Assembly: GCF_026421305.1 (NCBI RefSeq)
Contig: NZ_JAPJBQ010000001.1
Span: 310,001-374,000 of the forward strand
Direction: 5' to 3'
From: Dyella silvae
GTDB lineage: Bacteria > Pseudomonadota > Gammaproteobacteria > Xanthomonadales > Rhodanobacteraceae
Length of the DNA: 64,000 nucleotides
Shown here: in pieces, positions 39,946 through 48,474 of the stretch
Numbering within the stretch: the stretch's first letter is position 1
Layout: every line of letters starts with the position of its first letter
Made by a program: the position numbers and the translations under genes
The notes under the pieces: generated by a model
Database searches by the model: none
What the model saw: the letters and a program-made list of their open reading frames with translations, nothing else
What the model was told of the DNA's origin: nothing

Positions 39946-40731
39946 TCAGCGACTGGCCGTGGCCGACGCGGCCGACGCGGCCGATGTGGCCGCCTTCTCA
40001 ATCAACTCGACGGTTTCATGGGGATGCGAGATATAGGCGACGTGGCTGGCCTTTACTTCGACGGTGGTGGCATTGGCACGTTTGGCCATCCTGCGCTCGT
40101 TGTCTGGATTGATTGACCGGTCTTCCGTGGCCACCATGTACCAGCTTGGTTTGGTCTTCCATGCCGGGTTGGTGATCTTCCCGGTGAATGAGTCTTTGGA
40201 GATCGGCACCTGCGACTGTGCCATGAGCTTGGCCATGGCTGGCGGAACGTCGGCGGCAAAGTCGGCGGCAAAGTGCGCCTGATCGATAAAGAAGTTGCCC
40301 AAGCTGTCCGGATGGATGGCCGTGGTGGCCGGCGGAATGACTTGCTCGATCGACCCAGCGCTCTCGCCAACATCCGGCGCGAAGGCGGCGATGTAGACGA
40401 GCGCGACGGCCTTCGGATCGTTGCCAGCCTCGGTGATGATGGACCCTCCGTAGCTATGGCCGACGAGAACGACAGGTCCGTCCATCGCCGCGATGGCCGC
40501 CTTCGTGTACTTCACATCATCCGCATAGGACGTCTCGGGCGGTTGCACGATGGACACCGTGTAACCGTCCTTCTCGAGCGACTTCGCCACGGCCGCCCAG
40601 CCGGAGCCATCGGCGAAGGCACCGTGGACCAGGACGACATTCTTGATGTGCGCCTGAGCTGGCGTGACAGAGCCGGCCGTGCCGCATACCAGCGCGGCGG
40701 CGAGTGCAGCAACCAAAGAGAGCCTTTTCAT
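39946..40731 (-). CDS. exported alpha/beta hydrolase
   Basis: 261 residues. A Sec signal peptide (MKRLSLVAALAAALVCG, cleavage after PAQA, about 27) is followed by an alpha/beta hydrolase: NVVLVHGAFADGSGWAAVAKSLEKDGY (about 30-56), nucleophile Ser in VLVGHSYGGSII (about 98), and late His in VKASHVAYISHPHET (about 240). It resembles RutD/MenH/esterase-type proteins used for xenobiotic esters. The C-terminus is an Ala-rich tail encoded by a GC repeat. The start at 40731 is fixed by the signal peptide; a longer in-frame reading is spurious. Confidence 0.83.
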   Translation of the reverse strand: MKRLSLVAALAAALVCGTAGSVTPAQAHIKNVVLVHGAFADGSGWAAVAKSLEKDGYTVSIVQPPETSYADDVKYTKAAIAAMDGPVVLVGHSYGGSIITEAGNDPKAVALVYIAAFAPDVGESAGSIEQVIPPATTAIHPDSLGNFFIDQAHFAADFAADVPPAMAKLMAQSQVPISKDSFTGKITNPAWKTKPSWYMVATEDRSINPDNERRMAKRANATTVEVKASHVAYISHPHETVELIEKAATSAASAASATASR

Positions 40732-40814
40732 GATGTTTCTCCCGTGTATGTGCAGCGAACTGTCTGGATGATTCGTCGACGCCGGATCTAGCTCGCGGCA
40801 ACGCCGCTTCCGGG

Positions 40815-41519
40815 TCAGGTGGCCTGCAGTTGATGGCGCAGGAACGCTTGTGTCCTGCCGTTCGCCAAGGTGGCGGCGGCTGGGTCGTAATGCGTACCGG
40901 TGTGGCGGGCGAATGCGTGATAACAACCGGGGTAGGTGAAGATCTCGACGTTGCGATGCGTTTCGAACGCATCTTTGATGAGCTTCTGCGCGTCCTTGGA
41001 GACGTACTCATCTTCTTCGCCCACATGCATGATCATGGGCGCCGTAACGTCACCTGCTTCGTCTAAAAAGCGCTCAGTCTGTCCACCGTAGTACCAGGCG
41101 GCCGCATCCACGTCCGTGCGCGCCACACTGAGGTAGGCCATCAGCCCACCAAGGCAGAAGCCCATGACGCCGGTTTTTCCGGTGCTGCTTTCCAGCTTTC
41201 GCGCGACGGAGATAACCGCAGCGATGTCACGCACGCCGCGGTCAAAATCATAGTGCTCATACAGGGCCAAACCCTTCTTCCATTCCTCACTGCTCCAGGC
41301 GTTGAGGTCGAGCCCCGGCGCGTCGCGCCAAAACAGCTCCGGTGCAATGGCGATAAAGCCCACCCTGGCAAGTTCTTCGCAGGTCGCACGCAGGTCCGCG
41401 TTAACGCCGAAAATCTCCTGCAATACGATGACGACCGGCGCCGGAAGCTGAGTGGGATAGGCGACAAATGCATTGAGCGTGCCATCCGTGACCGGAACCT
41501 GGATTGAAGTGGTGTTCAT
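40815..41519 (-). CDS. dienelactone hydrolase family protein
   Basis: 234-residue cytoplasmic hydrolase. Opening VVIVLQEIFGVNADLRATCEELARVGF (about 28-54) includes the family Glu; the nucleophile Cys is in GVMGFCLGGLMAYL (about 118), Asp lies near HVGEEDEYVS, and His in YPGCYHAFARH (about 199). All of the Cys-Asp-His triad is in place. It begins 168 bp from the divergent tetR gene, with a palindrome between them, so it is a plausible TetR target. Confidence 0.88.
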   Translation of the reverse strand: MNTTSIQVPVTDGTLNAFVAYPTQLPAPVVIVLQEIFGVNADLRATCEELARVGFIAIAPELFWRDAPGLDLNAWSSEEWKKGLALYEHYDFDRGVRDIAAVISVARKLESSTGKTGVMGFCLGGLMAYLSVARTDVDAAAWYYGGQTERFLDEAGDVTAPMIMHVGEEDEYVSKDAQKLIKDAFETHRNVEIFTYPGCYHAFARHTGTHYDPAAATLANGRTQAFLRHQLQAT

Positions 41520-41619
41520 CGCCGGCCTCCCAGAGATTGGATGCCGTCATGAAGCTCCTTCAGGCCGGACGAAACCATGTCCTGGATGGCAAGGGACTAC
41601 TTTCCAAAAGGCAAGTTTG

Positions 41620-41635
41620 GTAAACGACGGTTTAC
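41620..41635. promoter_or_regulatory. candidate TetR operator between dienelactone hydrolase and tetR
   Basis: GTAAAC-GACG-GTTTAC is a perfect 6-4-6 palindrome. A TATGAT box (41638-41643) that could serve tetR begins 2 bp after it, so binding would block transcription. Position in a divergent tetR-target gap is the usual one for autoregulation. Confidence 0.5.
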
Positions 41636-41687
41636 TATATGATCGCTAGCCAATGGACCGGTTAAACGTCCAAAGCGGATTACAGCG

Positions 41688-42293
41688 ATGCGTTATCCGG
41701 CGAAACAGAAGCAAGAGACACGAGCTCGTTTGCTGGCTGCAGCGTCTATGCAGTTCAAGAAGAAGGGCTACGTAGCTACGACGATCGATGAACTGATGCA
41801 GGCGATCGGATTGACAGGAGGTGCGTTCTACGCGCACTTCGATTCGAAAGACGCCATCTTTGCCGAACTCATCGAGAAAGACTTGGCATGGTCGCGGCAG
41901 TTGCTTGGTGCGCAAACGGCGGAAAGCCGAGAGCAGTGGGTGACTCGGGTACTTGATACTTACCTGAGCGTCGCACACGTGCGCAATCCGGAATTAGGTT
42001 GCGCGATTCCCGCGCTGGCGGAGGACGTTGCACGAGCCACCCCCAAAGTGCGGCGCGCATTTGAAACATCCTTGCTCACGCTGCATCAGCAATGGACACC
42101 CCGCTTCGGCAGTTCAGATTTGGCGTGGTCCGTTTTGTGCCAGCTCGTCGGGGCGATTGTCGTGACGCGCGCCATGGACTCCAAGGACGTGATCGAATCG
42201 GTCATCCAGGCCAACAAAGACCAGATTCGTCGGGTTGCTCTCCCTCGATCGAGAGCAGGCAAAAGCCGACCGGAACGAGGTGAGGCGCCATGA
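41688..42293 (+). CDS. TetR/AcrR family regulator
   Basis: 201 residues. N-terminal HTH: TRARLLAAASMQFKKKGYVATTIDELMQAIGLTGGAFYAHFDSKDAIFAELIEKDL (about 11-66), typical TetR. The C-terminal ligand domain has ELGCAIPALAEDVARATPKVRRAFE, as in TetR_C regulators of the NemR/AcrR kind that respond to electrophiles or aromatics. It overlaps the next gene by 4 bp (ATGA), so both are one transcript. It likely represses the divergent dienelactone hydrolase. Confidence 0.88.
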   Translation: MRYPAKQKQETRARLLAAASMQFKKKGYVATTIDELMQAIGLTGGAFYAHFDSKDAIFAELIEKDLAWSRQLLGAQTAESREQWVTRVLDTYLSVAHVRNPELGCAIPALAEDVARATPKVRRAFETSLLTLHQQWTPRFGSSDLAWSVLCQLVGAIVVTRAMDSKDVIESVIQANKDQIRRVALPRSRAGKSRPERGEAP

Positions 42294-44056
42294 ACAAGCT
42301 GCCGCAGTTGACCCGACGAGAACAGGATGTACTGGGAGTGCTGTGCGAACCGCTTAACCACGGAGGCGCCTTTGTCGAGCCAGCCTCCATACGGCAGATC
42401 GCCGACGCCCTCGGTGTTAGTGATGCTGCGGTGAAGCAGCACCTAATCCATCTGTACGACAAGTTCGGCATTTTTGAGGGCGAAGCGCGGCGGCGTGTTC
42501 GCCTCGCCAACCTGGCCTTCGGTGCTGGTGCAGGTCGCTGTGCGCGCGACGTTCCTACACCCGAGGGACCGGCCGCTGAGCACTTGATGGCGGGTCGGGC
42601 GGCAGCAAGGGCACGAAATTGGCCCCGAGCCTTCGAGCTGTTGAGCCTGGCCGATCAATCTGGCATGGCACTGTCACCGGAAGATCTTGAGGCCTTGGGC
42701 GAAGCCGCGATGATCACGTCGCGTCACGACAGATCCGTGGAGGCACGGCAACGCGCGCACGCGATCTATGTGCGCGATGGCGAGGTGCTCCGCGCCGCGA
42801 TGGTCGAACTTGCCCTGGTCTTCAACTACGCCGGCCGACTCGATTTTGTCCAGGCGTCGGCTTGGTTCTCCAAAGCCGCACGCGGCTTGGCTGATGTTCA
42901 GCCGGAACGCGCGCACGGTTACCTGGCCGTGACCGAGGCACTGTTCAAGCTAGGTGGAGGTGATGTTGACGGGGCGCTGGCACTGGCACGCCAGGCACAC
43001 GCCGTGGGCGACCAGTTCGGCGACGCGGATTTGCAGGCCCTGGGGCTCGCGTTCCAGGGACAGGCGCTTGCACAGATGGGCCAGATGGACCAGGCAGCGC
43101 CGTTGCTGGATGAGGCGATGGCCAGTGCCACGTGCGGTGAACTGGGGCCGCTGGCCACGGGCCTCGTTTATTGTCGGACCCTGTGCGCCTGCCTGGATGC
43201 GTTCGATTACTGCCGCGCCCGCGAGTGGACGAAGGTTATCGATCGCGCGGCGGAAGACCACTGCATGAGTGGATTCTCGGGAGACTGTCGTGCGCATCGA
43301 GCGTCGATTTTCTCGCTTCGTGGCGATTGGGTGGATGCGGAACGCGAAGCCGAGATCGCGTGTGCGGAGAAAGAAAGAATCGATCTAAGCCACAGTGCGA
43401 TCGCAAACTATGAAGTGGGAATGATTCGACTGCGACGCGGCGACCTGGAGGAAGCCTCTGCTCGGTTCCAACGTGTGCATGAGCTCGGCGTCAGCCCACA
43501 ACCGGGTCTCGCGCTTCTGCTCGTGGAACGAGATGAGCGAGACGCGGCGACGGCGTCCATTCGCACGGCCGTCGAAGAGACGCCGCCGAACAGCCTGCGT
43601 CGTGCCCGTCTTCTGATGGCTCAAGTGGAGATCGCTGCCTTGGTTGGCAATGCGGCCTTGGCGCAGGCCGCCGCGTACGACCTAAATCGTATTGTGTCGA
43701 GCCAGTCCAGTTTTGCACTGAAAGCATTCGCGAAAGGTGCAACCGGCATCGCTGCGTTGACTGACGGCGATGCGGCGGCGGCTCTGGGACCGCTGAGGGA
43801 AGCCTGTCAGCTCTGGCTACGTGCTAGCGCACCCTACGAAGCAGCTCGAATCCGAATGCATTTGGCTTCAGCACTGTGCAAGCTGGATGACGAGGCATCA
43901 GCCGGTCTTGAGCTTGATGCAGCGCGCGCCGTTTTCGAGCGACTCGATGCATCCCCGGACATCGCTCGTGCAATGGCCGCCAAGGAGCGATCCCGAAAGG
44001 GGTTTTCCGAGTATGGGAAGCAAACTGGCCATAACCCGCTCCCTCAAAGGAAATGA
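42290..44056 (+). CDS. HTH plus tetratricopeptide-repeat regulator
   Basis: 588 residues. An N-terminal winged-helix or LuxR-like domain (LTRREQDVLGVLCEP... SIRQIADALGVSDAAVKQHLIHLYDKFGI, about 7-62) is followed by about 500 residues of helical TPR-like repeats (for example LRRGDLEEASARFQRVHELG and DGDAAAALGPLREACQLWLRASAPYEAARIRMHLA). No NTPase or catalytic motif is visible between them. Such proteins are seen in MalT/LuxR-like or adenylate-cyclase-like regulators. It is co-translated with the TetR, which suggests joint control. Function unknown. Confidence 0.65.
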   Translation: MNKLPQLTRREQDVLGVLCEPLNHGGAFVEPASIRQIADALGVSDAAVKQHLIHLYDKFGIFEGEARRRVRLANLAFGAGAGRCARDVPTPEGPAAEHLMAGRAAARARNWPRAFELLSLADQSGMALSPEDLEALGEAAMITSRHDRSVEARQRAHAIYVRDGEVLRAAMVELALVFNYAGRLDFVQASAWFSKAARGLADVQPERAHGYLAVTEALFKLGGGDVDGALALARQAHAVGDQFGDADLQALGLAFQGQALAQMGQMDQAAPLLDEAMASATCGELGPLATGLVYCRTLCACLDAFDYCRAREWTKVIDRAAEDHCMSGFSGDCRAHRASIFSLRGDWVDAEREAEIACAEKERIDLSHSAIANYEVGMIRLRRGDLEEASARFQRVHELGVSPQPGLALLLVERDERDAATASIRTAVEETPPNSLRRARLLMAQVEIAALVGNAALAQAAAYDLNRIVSSQSSFALKAFAKGATGIAALTDGDAAAALGPLREACQLWLRASAPYEAARIRMHLASALCKLDDEASAGLELDAARAVFERLDASPDIARAMAAKERSRKGFSEYGKQTGHNPLPQRK

Positions 44057-44381
44057 GGCAAGGAGCGCGCGCACCGATCGCTTTTTTGGAGCAGGGTGCT
44101 ATGCCCGTTTTATCCGGGGTAGGACAGGAGTGCTCGCCTTAGGATCATGCGAAGTATCGGTGTTCCGAAAGTGCGCCGCCCGGATCGATCCGCTCCGTTC
44201 GCGGCGACGATCAGGAGCGTTCGCGAGATCCGACGTACTTGAAAAGGAGGATCATCTGGATTTGATCCGTGTAATTGACTGAGCGACCCGGCGGAACAAA
44301 AGAGGCCCACACTCGCGTGCGGGCCTCTGACTAGTGAGCCATGAGAGGCGCTTGGCATCGACCTTCGTCAATCACGTGAGA
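44057..44381. other. 325-bp convergent gap
   Basis: No gene with credible codon use. It contains the minus-strand terminator at 44297-44328. Confidence 0.5.
44297..44328 (-). terminator. terminator of the SnoaL gene
   Basis: Read on the minus strand: AGAGGCCCGCACG...TGTGGGCCTCT followed by TTTTG. It lies 53 bp after the stop of the gene at 44382. Confidence 0.7.
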
Positions 44382-44849
44382 TCAAGCATCACCGTGTTGG
44401 CCGGCCGCCCCGATAAGACCAAGCTGAGTGAGAGCCGTCACGCCGTCGTCGAGGCCAAGTTCCTCCACGATCTTGCCGTCAATGACTTTCAGCACCGTGG
44501 TGCCCGTGAAATGCATTTTGCGACCGGTTGCGGCAGGCAGACCGCCAACGAGAAAGTCGTTGAAGGCTGGCCCCGTGTGGGTGCCGCCGCCTTCCCATTG
44601 GCCGACGACATAGTCGCCCTCGGCAATCAGATCGGTCGTACCCCAGAAGTTGAGGTCGGGAAACGCTGCACGGAAATCCCTCATGAACGCCTTGATGTCG
44701 GCGTGTCCGCGGCGCGGCTCGTGCATTGAGTACCTGAGCAACATGTCTGGTGAGGCGATGTCATCGATGACCGCCAGGTTGACATTCTTGCCCCAGAATT
44801 CAGTGAACCAGCGAGCGACGATCGCCTTGTTGTTCTCTTCATTGCCCAT
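44382..44849 (-). CDS. SnoaL-like ester cyclase/NTF2-fold protein
   Basis: 155 residues, one NTF2-like cone domain. NKAIVARWFTEFWGKNVNLAVIDDIASPDMLLRYSMHEPRRGHADIKAFMRDFRAAFPDLNFW (about 6-68) is the usual SnoaL opening, and KMHFTGTTVLKVIDGKIVEELGLDDGVTALTQLGLI (about 110-145) its end. Possible roles run from polyketide cyclisation to stress-response housekeeping; the sequence does not decide. The spacer to the next gene (237 bp) looks empty apart from promoters. Confidence 0.8.
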   Translation of the reverse strand: MGNEENNKAIVARWFTEFWGKNVNLAVIDDIASPDMLLRYSMHEPRRGHADIKAFMRDFRAAFPDLNFWGTTDLIAEGDYVVGQWEGGGTHTGPAFNDFLVGGLPAATGRKMHFTGTTVLKVIDGKIVEELGLDDGVTALTQLGLIGAAGQHGDA

Positions 44850-45086
44850 CGGAGTGACTCCTGAACTTAGGTGGGATGGCCATCGAAGTCAGTCGATGAC
44901 CTGGGCGAAAGACTAGGCAGCCGGCGCGCGTACGACACTCCGATTCTTGCGCTCGACTCAAACAACCTCTCATCGCGCGCAGGGTTGCTGTAAAGGGGCA
45001 GCAGTCTTCGATGGACGGCAATGCCCCTGCGCGCGCAGTGGAGGTTTGGCCTGGGTGTACAATTTCCTCGTTCCAGGAAGGTCAGC

Positions 45087-46061
45087 ATGAAGCGCCGACA
45101 GTTCCTCCATGCGGTTGCAGGCGGCACCATCATGGCGTCGTTGTTTCCCGGTGCGCTCCTCAGCCAGGAATTTGGCAATGCCCGTGATGTTTATAAGGCA
45201 TTGCAAGGCCCGCCTGATCTAAAGATGACCGTCAATGGCGGCGACATCTTTGTGACGTTCGCCGGCGATTTATCCGAGCCGCAGCGAAAAAAATTTGTCG
45301 CATGGATTCAGCGGTCCGCGGTGGCCGTTTCGACCTATTTCGGCCGCTTCCCGGTCGACCGCGTTGGTTTGCTTCTCGTCCCAAACGCAAGCGATCGCAT
45401 TGGTCCGGCAACGACCTATGGCTTCGATAGTTCAGCCATTAGCGTCCATGTTGGCCGAGAGGTCAGCTATGAGCTGCTTCAGAGCGACTGGATGCTTGTC
45501 CACGAGATGGTTCACCTTGCCTTGCCGAATGTGCCGAGACGAAGTGACTGGCTGCTCGAAGGAAACGCCACCTATGTCGAACCCGTGGCGCGCGCTCAGG
45601 CCCGCCAGGTTCCGCCACAGGAAGTATGGCGATGGGCGGTCGAAGACATGTCCAAAGGACAGCCCGGTCCCGACGACCAGGGTCTTGATCACACCCATAC
45701 ATGGGGCCGAACTTACTGGGGCGGCGCCATGTATTGGTTAATGGCGGAGATCAACATTTACGAGGAGAGTGGAGGGCGCCACATGCTCAGGGATGCGCTA
45801 CGCGCGATCAATCGGGCCTGCGGCGGCAACACGGCGTTCTGGAGCGTGGAGCGCGTAACTGCCGTCGGTGACGCGGCGGTTGGCGTCAACGCATTGGCTG
45901 CGTTGTATGACGCGATGAAGGATCGTCCCACTCACGTGGACCTTGCCGGCGCTTTAAAGCGATTGGGTGTCTCAGAGGTCGGCGGAGCTATTCGGTTCGA
46001 CGACAGCGCTCCGCTAGCCGCTCTTCGACGCTCGATTACCGCCGGGTCGCAGGATGGTTGA
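45087..46061 (+). CDS. exported HExxH zinc peptidase-like protein (gluzincin type)
   Basis: 324 residues. The N-terminus MKRRQFLHAVAGG is a twin-Arg-like signal (RRQFL), followed by a hydrophobic stretch ending in GALLS (about 29). The zinc site HEMVHLALP (about 141) and a downstream Glu in DWLLEGNATYVEPVA (about 160) give the HExxH...E order of gluzincins such as M1 and M61 relatives. The rest contains WGRTYWGGAMYWLMAEINIYEESGG. The in-frame upstream ATG (45021) would add residues before the twin-Arg signal and is less likely. Substrate unknown. Confidence 0.7.
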   Translation: MKRRQFLHAVAGGTIMASLFPGALLSQEFGNARDVYKALQGPPDLKMTVNGGDIFVTFAGDLSEPQRKKFVAWIQRSAVAVSTYFGRFPVDRVGLLLVPNASDRIGPATTYGFDSSAISVHVGREVSYELLQSDWMLVHEMVHLALPNVPRRSDWLLEGNATYVEPVARAQARQVPPQEVWRWAVEDMSKGQPGPDDQGLDHTHTWGRTYWGGAMYWLMAEINIYEESGGRHMLRDALRAINRACGGNTAFWSVERVTAVGDAAVGVNALAALYDAMKDRPTHVDLAGALKRLGVSEVGGAIRFDDSAPLAALRRSITAGSQDG

Positions 46062-46280
46062 TGGCTGGACATTTTGGTTAGCCAATTCTGAGCAGGGCGA
46101 CTAGGGCAAGTTATCAGGGGTAGGGTTACGACCTGATGCATCGATGCCGCAGTGTGTCGCCGAGGCGCTCAGTCGAGCGCACACGCACGCGCTTCTCTAA
46201 AGAAATCCTCCGGGGTGCCGATATCCCTCGGTTAGGGAGCGAGTGCGCTTGGTATTCAGCAACGAGGGAAGGAGAAGAAA

Positions 46281-46574
46281 ATGGCATTGGTTTATTGCAG
46301 GGAATGCGGCAAGCAGGTATCGGAAAGCGCGATCACTTGCCCGGGCTGTGGCGCATCGAATGGCAAGCGTGGCACGAAGAGTCACATCGCTGCCGGCATT
46401 CTGGCGCTGCTCCTCGGCGGCCTTGGGGTCCACAAGTTCTATCTGGGACGCCCCGGCCAGGGCATTCTCTACATCCTCTTCTGCTGGACGTTTATCCCCT
46501 CGTTTGTCGCCATGATCGAAGGGATCATCTATCTCTGCACCAGTGAGCAGAATTTCCAGGCCAAGTACGGCTAA
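46281..46574 (+). CDS. TM2 domain protein with N-terminal zinc ribbon
   Basis: 97 residues. A zinc ribbon CRECGKQVSESAITCPGCG (about 6-24; CxxC...CxxC) precedes a TM2 domain: two TM helices (IAAGILALLLGGLGVHKFYLGRPGQGILYILFC, about 36-68, with the hallmark GxHxFYLG). It is a small membrane protein of unknown function. Ribosome site GAAGGAGAA upstream supports ATG 46281. Confidence 0.85.
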   Translation: MALVYCRECGKQVSESAITCPGCGASNGKRGTKSHIAAGILALLLGGLGVHKFYLGRPGQGILYILFCWTFIPSFVAMIEGIIYLCTSEQNFQAKYG

Positions 46575-46883
46575 TTGACTGGCTTCGTTTGACACTGTCA
46601 CGGAGTTCGCGTCGTGCCGACGCGACTCCTTGTGTCACCGATGCTGGATCCAAGCGCCTGTAGCGCAGAAAAGACATGTTGCAGGGTGCAGCGGATTCCA
46701 CTTTACCCTCAGCGCCAGCGGGCACGCGATTCAGAACGCTTTCGGCGCGGCTATCGAACTCAGCTCGCCTGCCGAGTTGGGTCGACAGAAGCGGGCTGTC
46801 CTCTTGACGCGGCAATAAATTCCGAAAGTGCACTCTGACCCGGGTTTTGGTACCGCAAAGAAACCCGCGTAACTGCGGGTTTC
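46575..46883. other. 309-bp convergent gap
   Basis: No convincing gene on either strand. Its right end holds the hairpin at 46858-46884, which serves the minus-strand gene that follows. Confidence 0.45.
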
Positions 46884-46884
46884 T
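46858..46884 (-). terminator. hairpin at the end of the unknown gene 46884-47459
   Basis: AAGAAACCCGC-AGTTAC-GCGGGTTTCTT on the minus strand, beginning at the last bases of the stop codon. The stem ends in T-rich sequence, which suits an intrinsic terminator. Confidence 0.65.
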
Positions 46885-47459
46885 TATTTGCTCGAAGCAT
46901 CCAAAGACTCTTCAGGGTAACCCCGGACAACTTTCGTCAACAGCAACCCTGAGTGTTGGAATTGGCGGTCATCTTCCGGAGTCTTATCTTTACTCATGGC
47001 TTGGTAGTAGATGCCAAGAGCCTCCCATCCTTTCTGGCCAGCGTTGTAGAGCTCAGCGTTTGATGCATCTCCGTAGCGCTTGAGTTCCGCAAATGCCTTT
47101 TTGTGGTCGTTGAACAAGACTGTGCCTTGTGCAATTCCGACTCCGCCCCACCATACATGCGCCTTGTGTTGATCTTGCATGCCACGGGACAATCGGTCGG
47201 CGGCACCGAGGATAAAGTAGAGGTACCGAAGCTTCTGTTGGTCGTCGTCAAACTCGACGACATCTTTGCCTGTCGTCAGCATCAGATGCTGAAGGTTCAG
47301 GAAGTTCTGAAAGTGCCCATTGAAGAACGCAAACTCCGAATCATTTTCTTTGTCGAAGTTCACGCGCCTTGTTTTATTGAGTAGCCGATAAAGAATACCC
47401 ACGCCTGGATCCCATTCCATTGCTCGAAGCGACGGGGTCACCGTCGTTGCGGTTGACAT
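46884..47459 (-). CDS. hypothetical protein
   Basis: 191 residues, not recognised. It is soluble with no signal or TM segment. Sequence is rich in charged and aromatic residues (KTRRVNFDKENDSEFAFFNGHF; KAHVWWGGVGIAQGTVLF). The base composition is lower in GC than the housekeeping genes nearby, which hints at transfer. Its terminator hairpin and a normal start (ATG 47459) support a real gene. The neighbours are also unknowns, so no function follows. Confidence 0.6.
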   Translation of the reverse strand: MSTATTVTPSLRAMEWDPGVGILYRLLNKTRRVNFDKENDSEFAFFNGHFQNFLNLQHLMLTTGKDVVEFDDDQQKLRYLYFILGAADRLSRGMQDQHKAHVWWGGVGIAQGTVLFNDHKKAFAELKRYGDASNAELYNAGQKGWEALGIYYQAMSKDKTPEDDRQFQHSGLLLTKVVRGYPEESLDASSK

Positions 47460-47539
47460 CGTGATTGACTGAAATGCGCCTAGGGCGCCGCTTTCCTGCG
47501 CAACTCATTGCCCCCCACTGCTTGTGAGGAACTGTGGCT

Positions 47540-47845
47540 TTATGGCCTCGTGGCATTCCACGCGACGATGCGCAAGCTGAGCACGATGTCGCTCAGCGCG
47601 TAAAACGCAACGCCAAAGATCAGGCTGCTCAAGATGATGGCGATGCCCGGGAGGGAGTTCTTCTCTTCTGCAATTGCCATGATTCCTCCGAGGGCGCCGA
47701 GACCAGCGACGGCAAACCCGACGAACTTCAGAAAGTGGGGCAATTCCCGACTCATGCGTGGTCGGTGCGTGGGTTGTGGTTGTGCCACCGGTGCTGCGGA
47801 TGGCTTGGCGGGAAGCCGGGGTGGCGTGGTGGTTTGTTCGGACAT
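47540..47845 (-). CDS. small membrane protein, hypothetical
   Basis: 101 residues. After a Pro-rich cytoplasmic tail (TTTPPRLPAKPSAAPVAQPQP, about 4-24) come two hydrophobic helices (FLKFVGFAVAGLGALGGIMAIA and LPGIAIILSSLIFGVAFYALSDIVL). MSEQTTTPP at 47845 follows a GGGGAAAAC-like ribosome site; a 10-residue in-frame extension is possible. Not recognised. Confidence 0.6.
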   Translation of the reverse strand: MSEQTTTPPRLPAKPSAAPVAQPQPTHRPRMSRELPHFLKFVGFAVAGLGALGGIMAIAEEKNSLPGIAIILSSLIFGVAFYALSDIVLSLRIVAWNATRP

Positions 47846-47897
47846 GGTTTTCCCCTGTGGTGAATTGCTCCCCATCCTGCAGAGCAGTGGGCTTAAT

Positions 47898-48353
47898 TCA
47901 AATGCCCAACTGGCGATAAAAGTCGCCGTTCTTTTGTTCCATCTGCTCGTGGTGTTCCATCAGGCAGTCCATCGCCACCGACAACAGTTGATGGTCGACA
48001 TGGTGGAACGGGTAGCGATGACCGTTCTCTTCCACCTCGCGCAAAATGGTCGCCAGGACGAACAGCAACGCGTAGCGTTTGGATTCACTGTCCGGGCCGG
48101 GTGTGTTCTCTTCTATGGACAGCCCCGTTGCACTGACAAAGGCTGCGATGGCGATCTTGTGGGGCTTGGGGCCCGAACGACCTTCCATCACGTCGGGCGT
48201 TTGTGCCCACACGGCTGCGACCAGATGGTTCGCATAACTGGTGGTGGGAAACTCGAGGAGCCCGTGCTTTTTCTGGTGGTCCAACAGTTCCTGGATAATC
48301 GTGGCGGCCTGTGCTTTCCGCCACATCGTGGTGATACCCATGGTGCGTCCCAT
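47898..48353 (-). CDS. hypothetical protein, His/Glu-rich C-terminus
   Basis: 151 residues, mostly helical, no signal or TM segment. Distinctive segment: EENGHRYPFHHVDHQLLSVAMDCLMEHHEQMEQK near the C-terminus. The start is uncertain: MGRTMGITTM at 48353 or MGITTMW at 48341; a longer frame to 48518 is unlikely. Downstream of the SRAP gene on the same strand with 121 bp between them. Not recognised. Confidence 0.5.
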   Translation of the reverse strand: MGRTMGITTMWRKAQAATIIQELLDHQKKHGLLEFPTTSYANHLVAAVWAQTPDVMEGRSGPKPHKIAIAAFVSATGLSIEENTPGPDSESKRYALLFVLATILREVEENGHRYPFHHVDHQLLSVAMDCLMEHHEQMEQKNGDFYRQLGI

Positions 48354-48474
48354 GCTTGTGGCGCACCCCCTGGCACGCCCCGGCGCATCATCGCAAAAAC
48401 TTGCGACACGGGGAAGCAGAGAGGTCCGCGGCCTTTTTGGTTTCAGGCCCTGCAGTGCTGAACTCGCTGGAGCG

